DNA of 13,315 nt from Clostridiales bacterium. GTDB lineage: Bacteria > Bacillota > Clostridia > Oscillospirales > Acutalibacteraceae. A program made the position numbers and the translations under genes. The notes below the pieces were generated by a model, which ran no database searches, had not been told where the DNA came from, and saw nothing but the letters and a program-made list of their open reading frames with translations. Below are positions 7,284-13,315 of the stretch, piece by piece (position 1 is the stretch's first letter; every line of letters starts with the position of its first letter). The stretch spans positions 1 to 13,315 of the forward strand of contig JAHZES010000044.1 of the NCBI GenBank assembly GCA_019421725.1. Reading direction: 5' to 3'.

Positions 7284-7309
7284 ATACCATGCATTGAAAA
7301 GATTCTCAA
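7281..7309 (-). promoter_or_regulatory. Sigma-A promoter of the pheB-hom-thrB-lysC operon
   Basis: On the minus strand TTGAGA (7304-7309), a 17-base spacer and TATATT (7281-7286) form a good housekeeping promoter. Transcription would start near 7274, leaving a leader of about 38 bases. That is too short for a T-box, threonine leader peptide or lysine riboswitch, so control must act at initiation or on the enzymes. Confidence 0.8.
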
Positions 7310-7571
7310 ATGCGAAAATAGAACAAATCAGAACAAATACAGGGGAAAAAGAGCAAAAACACGGTAAAATTCTTAAATTACTTCCAATACCGCTTAATAG
7401 CTCCTGTTTTCTATTGATTAAAATCAAAGAATATAAGAGTGTTTTTTAGCAAAAGACGGATGACTTTTATACGGAGACATCAAAAACTGTTTTTTGTGTA
7501 TTCTCTGCAGAAAAAGGATCCGTGAGAAAAAAATACCGTACAAATTTGAATCTGCGGCAGATACAGCCGTT
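7310..7571. other. AT-rich intergenic stretch without a recognisable gene
   Basis: Between the operon promoter and the PBP terminator the sequence is AT-rich with many short A and T runs. I see small AT inverted repeats, TTGATT-AA-AATCAA near 7414-7427 and AAAAAC-T-GTTTTT near 7483-7495, but no coding region, tRNA or strong RNA fold. The repeats are weak and could be chance in such composition. Confidence 0.5.
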
Positions 7572-7594
7572 AAAAAAGCCATGCCGTCGGCTGG
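7572..7594 (-). terminator. Probable rho-independent terminator of the PBP gene
   Basis: On the minus strand CCA-GCC, loop GAC, GGC-A-TGG forms a six-pair stem with one bulged base (7579-7594), followed by CTTTTTT (complement of 7572-7578). It lies about 40 bases beyond the PBP stop codon. The stem is short, so this is a moderate call. Confidence 0.5.
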
Positions 7595-7635
7595 GCGCAA
7601 AGCATTCAGTCAACAGCACGGCCGGAAAAACGCAA

Positions 7636-9990
7636 TCAGTCGTCGTCTTCGTCTTCCTCAGGGATCGAGAGAGAAGAAGAGGGGGAAGAAGACGCAGGCT
7701 CCGAAGGCTGTGAAGACGGCGAAGGTGTGCTGGAAGCAGCGGCGGGGGAAGAAGATTCCTGCGCGGGAGAGGACGATACGGGCTCTTCCGAACTTGTTTC
7801 CGGCTGACTTTCCGGCGGAGTCCAGGTTTGACCGGGACGAATGATGGTGCCCTCGTGAATGTCGCACGCCACCACGCAGGAGTCTTTTTTGAACCAGCCA
7901 AGGTCCACGTCGGTACAGGCGGTGGTTGCAAAGCCGCCGGATTCTTTACAGTAGTAGCGTTTCTGGATGGTATCGGGTACCGCAAAGGTCTTTTTCGGTT
8001 TATTGGCAAGGTACTGCTTCATAATACCCGTCCAGATCGGAACCGCCCAGTGGCTCCCCGCAATTTTTGCGGGCGTTTTGTAGCCGACCCAGACGGCGGC
8101 AACACAGTAGGGGTTTCCGCCGATAAACCAGCGGTCCTTAAAGTCGTTTGTAGTACCGGTTTTACCAAAGCATTCCCAACCGTTGATCCGTGCATATTTT
8201 GCCGTTCCTTCGCTGCCGGTGACGATAGCCTGCAGCAGCTTGTTCATGACACCGGCTGTGGCGGTGGAAATTGCCTGTGTGTAACTGTTGTCGCGGTTGT
8301 CCAACAAAATTTTACCGTCGGTATCGGTCACATAATAGTAGGAATAAGGCTCGTAGTATTTGCCCTCATTGCCGAAGGTGGCATAAGCGGCGGCCATTTC
8401 CCGTGCAGTGGTTCCGGTAATGGTACCGCCGGTGCCCATGGAGGACATCGTGACGTCGGTCAGCTGCACACCGGTAGAGGTAACATATTTCTGGTAAATG
8501 GTAGAAATATGAAAATTATTTTTCAAAAAATCAAAGCAGCGCTGTAAACCAACCAGATTTGCCGTACGGACGGCGGCACAGTTGGAGGAAATTTCAAGCG
8601 CTTTCTGTACGGTCATGTCGCCGCGATAGCTGCCGTAGGAGTTGATGGGGTACTTGTTCCCGTTGTTCAGTGTAACTGGTTCATCCTGCACAATAGTGGA
8701 CCAGTCCAGCAGCCCGTACTCCAGCGCAGGAGAGTAAGCAGAAAGCGGCTTGATCGAAGAACCGGGTTGGCGCTGTGCATCGACTGCAAAGGAGAAAAGC
8801 CGATTGCCCTTTTTCTCTCCTCTTGCTCCAACCGTTGCGAGGACCCGTCCCTCATAATCCATAACAAAAATGCCGGACTGCAGGTTCGGGTAAGCCGCAA
8901 TCAGAGTGTCTGCGTTTGTAATATAGGCGTCCTCGCAAAGCGATTGCATTTCCTTATCTTTCGCGGAATAAATTTTCAGTCCGCCCTGATAAAGCAGCTG
9001 TGTGGCCGTTTGCTCGGAAAGCCCTCTCTGTTTCATCAGATCGCGAATGACGTCTTCCCGAACAAGATCCGTGTACCAGTCGACCGTGGCGGTCGCGCTG
9101 GATGTTGCAATGCTGCTCGTATCCAGCACCAGTTCCTGGTTTTTGACGGCATTGTACTGGCTTTCGCTGATGATTTCCTGGTCATACATATTATACAGGA
9201 CGTCCTGTCGGCGCTGCTTATTGTTTTTGGGATTATAAATCGGATTGTAGCGCGACGGGTTCTGTGTGATTCCGGCGATGGCGGCGCATTCGAGCAGCGA
9301 AAGCTCTGAGACATCCTTGTTGAAATAGGTTTCCGCGGCGGCCTGCACACCGTAAGCGCCGTTTCCAAGCGGTATAATATTAAGGTAATATTCCAAAATC
9401 TCGTCCTTGGAATATTCCTTTTCCAGATTCAGCGCCTGAAAAATTTCCTTCAGCTTTCGCTCAATGCTTACCTCATTGTTTCCGGTTACATTTTTGATCA
9501 GCTGCTGTGTAATGGTCGAGCCGCCCGCTTTGCCGGAACTCATGTGAAAGAAAAGGTTCAGCACGGCGTAAGCCGTTCGGTTCCAGTCCACGCCGTGGTG
9601 CTCTTCAAAGCGCTTGTCCTCGGTCGCGATTACGGCGTTCTTCAGATCCTCCGGGATCTGGTTCAGGTTGACCCATTTGGTGTTTCGCTCGCCGCGCAGC
9701 TGTGTGGTTTCAGCCCAATTGCCTTCTGCATCCTGTTCGTAAACGTAACTGGTCTGCGGCTGCTGAAAGGTTTTCAGGTTGATGTCAGCCCGGGAATCCC
9801 GCAGTGTGAAGACATAAGCGAGCATGGCGATTCCGACAATAATTCCGGTAATCATTCCAATCAGAACGACGCTCCAGAAGCCCTTCCAAAAGATACGGAA
9901 AACACGCCCGGCAATGCCGGCAGTGCTTCGCTGGGACTGCGGTTCGTTCATATGAGAAACATCGGTTAAGTGTTCAACTTTTTTCTGCAT
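7636..9990 (-). CDS. pbpA: Class A penicillin-binding protein 1A (glycosyltransferase/transpeptidase)
   Basis: The 784-residue bifunctional enzyme polymerises and cross-links peptidoglycan outside the membrane. Order: cytoplasmic N-terminus (1-38), one transmembrane anchor (about 39-62), GT51 glycosyltransferase domain with ATEDKRFEEHHGVD (122-135, catalytic Glu124), GGSTITQQLIKN (156-167), RKLKE (178-182) and ILEYYLNIIPLGNGAYGV (198-215), then the transpeptidase domain with PGSSIKP (409-415, nucleophile Ser411), SSN (468-470) and KTGTT (610-614). Four cysteines follow (681, 692, 705, 709). The last 60 residues are Ser/Pro/Glu-rich and end in EEDEDDD. All catalytic motifs are intact. The start at 9990 is used because AAAGGGGG (10003-10010) lies upstream; an in-frame ATG at 10029 has no such site. 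It is a single-gene unit with its own promoter. The symbol is approximate; ponA is the usual alternative. Confidence 0.95.
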   Translation of the reverse strand: MQKKVEHLTDVSHMNEPQSQRSTAGIAGRVFRIFWKGFWSVVLIGMITGIIVGIAMLAYVFTLRDSRADINLKTFQQPQTSYVYEQDAEGNWAETTQLRGERNTKWVNLNQIPEDLKNAVIATEDKRFEEHHGVDWNRTAYAVLNLFFHMSSGKAGGSTITQQLIKNVTGNNEVSIERKLKEIFQALNLEKEYSKDEILEYYLNIIPLGNGAYGVQAAAETYFNKDVSELSLLECAAIAGITQNPSRYNPIYNPKNNKQRRQDVLYNMYDQEIISESQYNAVKNQELVLDTSSIATSSATATVDWYTDLVREDVIRDLMKQRGLSEQTATQLLYQGGLKIYSAKDKEMQSLCEDAYITNADTLIAAYPNLQSGIFVMDYEGRVLATVGARGEKKGNRLFSFAVDAQRQPGSSIKPLSAYSPALEYGLLDWSTIVQDEPVTLNNGNKYPINSYGSYRGDMTVQKALEISSNCAAVRTANLVGLQRCFDFLKNNFHISTIYQKYVTSTGVQLTDVTMSSMGTGGTITGTTAREMAAAYATFGNEGKYYEPYSYYYVTDTDGKILLDNRDNSYTQAISTATAGVMNKLLQAIVTGSEGTAKYARINGWECFGKTGTTNDFKDRWFIGGNPYCVAAVWVGYKTPAKIAGSHWAVPIWTGIMKQYLANKPKKTFAVPDTIQKRYYCKESGGFATTACTDVDLGWFKKDSCVVACDIHEGTIIRPGQTWTPPESQPETSSEEPVSSSPAQESSSPAAASSTPSPSSQPSEPASSSPSSSLSIPEEDEDDD

Positions 9991-9998
9991 TGCAGAAA
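9982..9998. repeat. Perfect inverted repeat centred on the PBP start codon
   Basis: TTTCTGCA (9982-9989), a single centre base and TGCAGAAA (9991-9998) form a perfect 17-base inverted repeat. Its centre is the A of the PBP initiator ATG. As RNA it can fold as TTTCTG-CAATG-CAGAAA, placing the start codon in the loop of a 6-bp hairpin just after the ribosome site. Confidence 0.6.
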
Positions 9999-10033
9999 TA
10001 CGCCCCCTTTGCGAAAAAACAAATATCATTTGA

Positions 10034-10058
10034 GTGCCCGGGAAGCATCCGCGGGCGC
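10034..10058. other. Stem-loop in the leader of the PBP transcript
   Basis: GTGCCCG (10034-10040) pairs with CGGGCGC (10052-10058) with one mismatch. The stem continues as GGA (10041-10043) with TCC (10048-10050), leaving one bulged base and a 4-base loop. There is no T-run on either strand, so it is not an ordinary terminator. It lies in the roughly 110-base untranslated leader of the PBP gene. Its role is unknown. Confidence 0.5.
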
Positions 10059-10108
10059 AGACATACGAACAGGCCGGTTCCGCTTATAAAGCAAAACAGA
10101 ATAAAGTT

Positions 10109-10138
10109 ATTATACCACATCTGTGCGCCAAAAGTAAA
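10109..10138 (-). promoter_or_regulatory. Sigma-A promoter (extended -10) of the PBP gene
   Basis: On the minus strand TTTACT (10133-10138), an 18-base spacer and TATAAT (10109-10114) preceded by TGG make an extended -10 promoter. The perfect -10 and the TG dimer compensate for the poor -35. The predicted leader is about 110 bases long. Confidence 0.75.
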
Positions 10139-10204
10139 TAAAACTAAATTTTCTGCTAAAAAGAGGAAATCAAACAAAAGATGAAACGCAATGAAAGGGC
10201 TTTT

Positions 10205-10234
10205 GCATAAACTCCTATGTTTTTCGCCACAATA
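10205..10234 (+). promoter_or_regulatory. Candidate forespore sigma-G-type promoter for the BofC-like gene
   Basis: GCATA (10205-10209), exactly 18 bases, then CACAATA (10228-10234) closely fits the Bacillus sigma-G consensus as I recall it (GMATR, N18, CATNMTA): all five -35 positions and six of seven -10 positions. It is about 84 bases before the GTG start. No good sigma-A promoter is visible for this gene. Chance matches to such a short consensus occur, so this is tentative. Confidence 0.4.
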
Positions 10235-10317
10235 AGGATAAAAAGAATTCATTTCCCGAACAAACGGCGAAGCAGATAGGAAAATTAAGAGTTGCGGAAC
10301 GAAAGGAATGATAATTC

Positions 10318-10698
10318 GTGTTAAAAAAATGGTTTATTGCAGCGTGCTGTTCGGTAATTGTTTGTCTGGCGGTCACGCTGTGGGTGGTTCCGGAAATTAA
10401 AAACTCGCGCACGGCGGCAGCGGTGCAGCCCGCATCTTCGGCCGGAGAGACCTCCGGCGCGGGGGTAAGCCAACCTCCGTCAAGCCTGCCGGTACCGTCC
10501 GGACCCGAAAAACCGATGTATCTGGTGGGAGAATTCAATGGCAGCGTGGCGGTCTTTCGTTTTGGGGAAAGGAAACCGCAGCAGGTGCTCGAAACGCCGC
10601 TGAGCGTGCTGCCCGAACAGGATCGACGGCTGCTGCGCGAGGGGATCCCGGTAATGACCGAGGAGGAGCTGGCGTCTGTGCTGGAGGATTATTCGTAG
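10318..10698 (+). CDS. BofC C-terminal-domain-like membrane-anchored protein
   Basis: The 126-residue product has one N-terminal membrane segment (about 5-24), a low-complexity Ala/Ser/Pro/Gly linker (about 33-64) and a C-terminal domain (66-126): MYLVGEFNGSVAVFRFGE, then TPLSVLPEQDRRLLREGIPV and EEELASVLEDYS. That pattern (YxVxEYxGxIAVF, then SxLPxxDxxLLxxGI, then EELxxLLEDY) is the BofC-like C-terminal domain found in many spore-forming Firmicutes. In Bacillus BofC is made in the forespore and acts on signalling that controls mother-cell pro-sigma-K processing; whether this shorter clostridial type does the same is not known. The start is GTG at 10318, with AAAGGA (10302-10307) 10 bases upstream. 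It is divergent from the PBP gene. The membrane anchor places the domain outside the cytoplasm. Confidence 0.75.
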   Translation: MLKKWFIAACCSVIVCLAVTLWVVPEIKNSRTAAAVQPASSAGETSGAGVSQPPSSLPVPSGPEKPMYLVGEFNGSVAVFRFGERKPQQVLETPLSVLPEQDRRLLREGIPVMTEEELASVLEDYS

Positions 10699-10839
10699 CA
10701 TCGACAGTCAGAGATCAAACAGAAGTCACCATGTATCATACCCGGAAAAAAGAAGAATTGCAATTGGTTTTGCGGATTGTGACAAAATTGAAAGACTGCC
10801 GGATCGCATGGAAATGCAGAGGCGGAAGGGAATATTGGA

Positions 10840-11373
10840 ATGGAAACGGTTATTTTGTGCGGATGCAGCGCTTCGGAGCGCAGAATTGCGGTCTCGTTTT
10901 CCCGGTATGCTGCGGTATGGTACTTTGATGAAGGAAATATATGGAGAAGTGGAGAGTCGGGGAGAGAACTTGCCGTTTATTCTGCGGCACAGCTGCCGCG
11001 CACGGAGAATCTGCCGGCGGTTCTGGTGTTTGGCAGTGAGCTTCGGGAACAGGCAGACCGGATTCAGCCGAATCTGCTGCCGGTGTTTGATTCCAGCAGT
11101 ATGGCTGCAGCGAACCTGCTGTCGCACTACAGCGGAGCGGCAATCAGCTGTGGGACTTCCCCGAAGGATACCTTCAGCCTGGCAAGCTTTTCGGAGCGGA
11201 AGGCGGTCGTCAGCCTGCAGCGCAATTTGCTGACATTGAGCGGTAAACCGGTTGAACCGGGAGATATCACGCTTTGCTTGCGGCGGGAATGTTCTGTTTT
11301 TGAAATTATGGCATTTTGCGCTGTGATGCTGCTTTGCGGTGTCGGTTTTGAACAGGATATGGAAATCATCTGA
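10840..11373 (+). CDS. Uncharacterised protein, cysteine-rich, conserved-looking
   Basis: I cannot name a function for this 177-residue product. It starts with a beta-strand-like METVILCGCSASERRI, has a middle strand LPAVLVFGS (58-66), then the most motif-like part: AISCGTSPKDTFSLASFSER (101-120), KAVVSLQRNLLTLSGKPVEPGDI (121-143), and a hydrophobic C-terminal helix FEIMAFCAVMLLCGVG (154-169). It has seven cysteines (7, 9, 104, 146, 151, 160, 166). There is no signal peptide, and the C-terminal hydrophobic stretch is more likely a buried helix than a membrane anchor. The start ATG has GGAAGGGA (10824-10831) 8 bases before it, which supports real translation in this frame over the overlapping frames. 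It follows the BofC-like gene by 141 bases with no visible terminator, so the two may be cotranscribed. Confidence 0.7.
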   Translation: METVILCGCSASERRIAVSFSRYAAVWYFDEGNIWRSGESGRELAVYSAAQLPRTENLPAVLVFGSELREQADRIQPNLLPVFDSSSMAAANLLSHYSGAAISCGTSPKDTFSLASFSERKAVVSLQRNLLTLSGKPVEPGDITLCLRRECSVFEIMAFCAVMLLCGVGFEQDMEII

Positions 11374-11415
11374 CGAAAACAGAAAAACAGGTAAATTTGC
11401 CGCACAAAAATTCGG

Positions 11416-11444
11416 TTGTTTTTAAGAACGCATCATGATATAAT
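11416..11444 (+). promoter_or_regulatory. Sigma-A promoter (extended -10) of the signal peptidase gene
   Basis: TTGTTT (11416-11421), a 17-base spacer and TATAAT (11439-11444) preceded by TGA form an extended -10 promoter. Transcription would start near 11451, just ahead of the signal peptidase gene. This separates the gene from the uncharacterised one upstream. Confidence 0.8.
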
Positions 11445-11477
11445 GCAGTCAAAGAGCCTAAAGAAAACGGATGCGGA

Positions 11478-12014
11478 ATGGGGGACGCCGAAATGGACGC
11501 GGCGAAGGAGAAACGAAAACCGCGGAAAAGGCTGCGGGTTTCGGAGGTCGTTTTACTCGTGCTGGCGGCGGCAGCGGCAGCGCTGCTGGTTCTTCGTCTG
11601 GCAGGGGTGCAAATTTATGTAATGGCTTCAGCAAGCATGGAGAAAGCGCTTTTTGTCGGAGATTTGGTGGTTGTGGCGCCCAAAAGCTATGACAGGATTC
11701 AGCCCGGCGACATCATCACGTTCGCTGCAGATTCTTCAGGGCAAACGGAAACGCATCGCGTGATTTCCAAAAACGAGGAATCGCAGTCCTTCGTTACAAA
11801 GGGAGATCGCAATGCAGCGCCGGACGAATCGGAAGTATCGATCAGCGATGTTGTGGGAAAGGTCTGCTTTTCTCTGCCCGGAATAGGATATGTTGCTATT
11901 TTTCTGGCGACATTGCAGGGAAAAATTTTTCTGGGTCTTCTGTTTGCAATCTTTGTGGTTACGGTGCTTCTGGTTTCTCTTTGCCGAGGGAGAAGGCGCA
12001 GCTCCGCTTCGTAA
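11478..12014 (+). CDS. sipW: Signal peptidase I, ER/SipW type (Ser-His-Asp)
   Basis: The 178-residue membrane protease cleaves secretory signal peptides on the outer face of the membrane. It has a basic N-terminus, one membrane segment (about 24-44), the catalytic box SASMEKALFVGDLVVV (51-66; Ser53), THRVI (92-96; His93 in place of the bacterial Lys), TKGDRNAAPDESEV (107-120; Asp110 and Asp115), and a C-terminal membrane segment (about 146-168) followed by a basic tail. The His instead of Lys and the second membrane span mark the ER/archaeal SipW class, which in Bacillus processes TasA and TapA. No such substrate gene is nearby. The ATG at 11478 is used; an ATG at 11493 has a better ribosome site (GGGGGA, 11480-11485) and is a real alternative. 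Confidence 0.9.
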   Translation: MGDAEMDAAKEKRKPRKRLRVSEVVLLVLAAAAAALLVLRLAGVQIYVMASASMEKALFVGDLVVVAPKSYDRIQPGDIITFAADSSGQTETHRVISKNEESQSFVTKGDRNAAPDESEVSISDVVGKVCFSLPGIGYVAIFLATLQGKIFLGLLFAIFVVTVLLVSLCRGRRRSSAS

Positions 12015-12042
12015 AAAGGACTGACCGACAGCGTTTGACATA

Positions 12043-12106
12043 AAAATAAGTACCCCGCCCGGTGAGCGGCAGTTTCTGCCGACGGATCGAGCGGGGTATT
12101 TTTTGT
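12043..12106. terminator. Bidirectional rho-independent terminator between convergent genes
   Basis: TACCCCGC (12051-12058) pairs with GCGGGGTA (12091-12098). Inside, CGGCAG (12067-12072) pairs with CTGCCG (12076-12081) and CCG (12059-12061) with CGG (12083-12085), giving a long branched or interrupted stem. The plus strand continues TTTTTTTG, and the minus strand ends CTTATTTTTA. It can stop both the signal peptidase transcript and the convergent sugar operon. Confidence 0.93.
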
Positions 12107-12137
12107 TTTGGGGTTCAGTCCGGCGAGCCGGGAGGCA

Positions 12138-12863
12138 TCAGGCGTTTTCCAGGCGCTTCAGGTCCTCAAAGCAGATTCTTGCTTCGGTAATGCCGTCCGG
12201 CGTAAGGGTTTCGCTTTCCACCACCATTGGGATGCCAAGCTCAATTGCTTTGCGGTAAACCGCAGCAACGGGAGCCGTGCCCATGCCGAGCGGGGTGCCA
12301 TGGCCGCGCGCATCGCCGTCTTTGATGTGGATAAACTGCAGCCGATCCTTATATTGTTCCATCAGAGCAACGGGATCGCGGCCGGCAACATATGCCCAGT
12401 AGGTATCAATTTCCAACTTAAGCGCAGTGCGGGAAACAATTTCATCGTACGGAACAAAGCCGTCCGCCATGGTTTCGAACTCCTTATAATGGTTGTGGAA
12501 ACCGAGTGTCATTCCCATCGCTTCCAGCTTCGGCTGTACTTTGTTCACGTTGGCAACAAAGGCATCCATAGTTTTACGGCTCCAAAGGTCGGTGCCGGGG
12601 ATGATAATATGGTTTGTGCCGATTGCCTTATGGTATTCCGCAATTCCTTTGGGATCCTGCAGAATCTCATCCCAGCCGGTATGCGTGCCGGATGCAGTCA
12701 GGCTGTAACGGCGGAGCATGGCGGCAACCTCGTCGGCCGGGTGACCGAAAAAGCCGGCAAATTCCACGTTGCTGTAACCAATTTCACTTACCTGACGCAG
12801 GGCATCCTCCAGGTTGTTCTCGGTCAGATCGCGGATGCTGTACAGTTGAATGCCATAATCCAT
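12138..12863 (-). CDS. Sugar phosphate isomerase/epimerase-like protein (xylose isomerase-like TIM barrel)
   Basis: The 241-residue product belongs to the AP-endonuclease-2/xylose-isomerase-like TIM-barrel superfamily, which holds sugar and inositol isomerases, epimerases and dehydratases. Visible marks are GIQLYSIRD (4-12), GYSNVEFAGFFG (29-40), the metal-site segments GFHNHYKEF (121-129), LEIDTYWAY (150-158; Asp153), IHIKDGD (178-184; His179) and VVESE (214-218; Glu216). Motifs are intact, so it is probably an active metal-dependent enzyme; the substrate cannot be told from sequence. The start at 12863 has AAAGGAG at about 12875-12881, about 11 bases upstream, which begins some 12 bases after the stop of the oxidoreductase gene. 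The 33-base gap makes it the second gene of a sugar-catabolism operon. Confidence 0.88.
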   Translation of the reverse strand: MDYGIQLYSIRDLTENNLEDALRQVSEIGYSNVEFAGFFGHPADEVAAMLRRYSLTASGTHTGWDEILQDPKGIAEYHKAIGTNHIIIPGTDLWSRKTMDAFVANVNKVQPKLEAMGMTLGFHNHYKEFETMADGFVPYDEIVSRTALKLEIDTYWAYVAGRDPVALMEQYKDRLQFIHIKDGDARGHGTPLGMGTAPVAAVYRKAIELGIPMVVESETLTPDGITEARICFEDLKRLENA

Positions 12864-12896
12864 AGCCGGTATGGCTCCTTTCTGTTGCGTTACTTC

Positions 12897-13315
12897 TTAA
12901 AGTTCCGGAATCTCGACGTTGATCTCGTGTCCGCATTCGGCAGATTTCACGATGCTGTCGATGATGGCCTGGTTGTAAAGGATCTGGCTGCTGGGAACCG
13001 GAGCGGGAGTCCCGTTTTTGATCGCATCCAGGAAGGAGCGGATCTTGATATCGAACAGGCCTGCACGCGCGGGGTTTTTAATAATCGGGATCGTAGTGGA
13101 GGTTTGCTCGCCGCAAACATCGTGATAAAGCGTCATTGCGCCGCCCACCGTACCGTTCCAGCATTCTGTGGAGGGAATCCGCAGAGCGCCTTCGGTGCCG
13201 TAGATGATGGTGTCGCCGGAGGTATCTGGATGCATGGCCCAGGCAATGCGGAAGTCCAGAACGATATCGCCCTCCAGACGGACAAATGCGGCGGCAAAGT
13301 CGTCGACGCTGAAGC
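12897..13315 (-). CDS. Gfo/Idh/MocA family oxidoreductase, C-terminal part (cut by window edge)
   Basis: The open frame runs from the stop at 12897-12899 through the window end, so the start and the N-terminal Rossmann NAD(P) domain are outside. The visible 138 residues are the C-terminal alpha/beta dimerisation and substrate domain of the family: DDFAAAFVRLEGDIVLDFR, IYGTEGALRIPS (the usual GTEGxLxl element), FDIKIRSFLDAIKNGTPAPV (the family's FxxAIxxGxP) and QAIIDSIVKSAECGHEI (the usual xxVIDAIYxSAExGxEV). These proteins are NAD(P)-dependent dehydrogenases or glycosidases acting on sugars and cyclitols. The partner isomerase-like gene directly after it is a common arrangement for inositol-like or amino-sugar catabolism. 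A possible ATG at 13235 is only an internal methionine, since coding continues upstream with family-like sequence. Confidence 0.88.
   Translation of the reverse strand, partial: FSVDDFAAAFVRLEGDIVLDFRIAWAMHPDTSGDTIIYGTEGALRIPSTECWNGTVGGAMTLYHDVCGEQTSTTIPIIKNPARAGLFDIKIRSFLDAIKNGTPAPVPSSQILYNQAIIDSIVKSAECGHEINVEIPEL

Noticed and set aside
7310..7571. Small RNA or mobile-element remnant in the AT-rich gap
   Set aside because: No strong fold, terminal repeats, target duplication or coding remnant was found; only short AT inverted repeats.
7467..8009. Minus-strand open frame of 180 codons overlapping the PBP C-terminus
   Set aside because: It arises from the repetitive Ser/Pro tail DNA read in another frame, giving a basic Pro/Leu/Arg-rich product.
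10808..11233. Alternative frames over the uncharacterised gene (141 codons here, and 10731-10928)
   Set aside because: The 177-residue frame has the better ribosome site and protein-like sequence; the others give Arg- and Cys-rich products typical of shadows.
1..13315. A new defence, mobile or biosynthetic system
   Set aside because: Nearly all genes belong to well-known housekeeping families in their expected contexts; I found no cluster of unknown genes, phage or transposase sequence, or repeat array.

Overview
The window looks like ordinary chromosome from an endospore-forming, low-to-mid G+C Firmicute of the class Clostridia, most likely an Oscillospirales/Ruminococcaceae relative. Reasons: a Bacillus-type PyrR next to a uracil permease, a PheB-like ACT protein leading a hom-thrB-lysC operon, a clostridial class A penicillin-binding protein with a Ser/Pro-rich tail, a BofC-like protein, an ER-type (SipW-like) signal peptidase, strong AGGAGG-type ribosome binding sites and short T-tailed terminators. 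The genus assignment is inference. I see no mobile element, CRISPR array, tRNA or rRNA.

Layout. 1-2023 (+): pyrR and the NCS2 uracil permease gene, one transcription unit for pyrimidine salvage and control, closed by a bidirectional terminator at about 2042-2090. 2119-3198 (-): an SGNH/GDSL-fold protein whose catalytic serine position is proline. 3256-3290: terminator of the next operon. 3309-7236 (-): pheB-like ACT regulator, homoserine dehydrogenase, homoserine kinase and aspartate kinase (transcribed in that order), driven by a good sigma-A promoter at 7281-7309 with a near-palindrome over the start point. Aspartate kinase carries a clear internal ribosome binding site and start for a separate regulatory beta subunit. 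7636-9990 (-): bifunctional class A PBP with its own promoter and a structured leader. 10318-10698 (+): BofC-like membrane protein, divergent from the PBP, with a sequence resembling a forespore sigma-G promoter. 10840-11373 (+): uncharacterised conserved-looking protein. 11478-12014 (+): SipW-like signal peptidase with its own promoter and a bidirectional terminator. 12138-13315 (-): sugar phosphate isomerase/epimerase-like TIM barrel and the C-terminal part of a Gfo/Idh/MocA oxidoreductase, a small carbohydrate pathway that runs off the window.

How they work together. The central operon makes homoserine phosphate from aspartate except for the aspartate semialdehyde dehydrogenase step, and threonine synthase is not in the window. 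The ACT-domain protein at the head, with a helix-turn-helix-like segment, is a plausible amino-acid-sensing regulator. The PBP, BofC-like protein and signal peptidase all act at the cell envelope or in sporulation, but they have separate promoters and are not clearly one system.

I did not find a convincing new multi-gene system. The points most worth checking are the serine-less SGNH protein, the dual-start aspartate kinase, the possible autoregulated ACT operon with a degenerate ACT domain on homoserine dehydrogenase, the sigma-G-like promoter before the BofC-like gene, the inverted repeat centred on the PBP start codon, and the uncharacterised gene at 10840.
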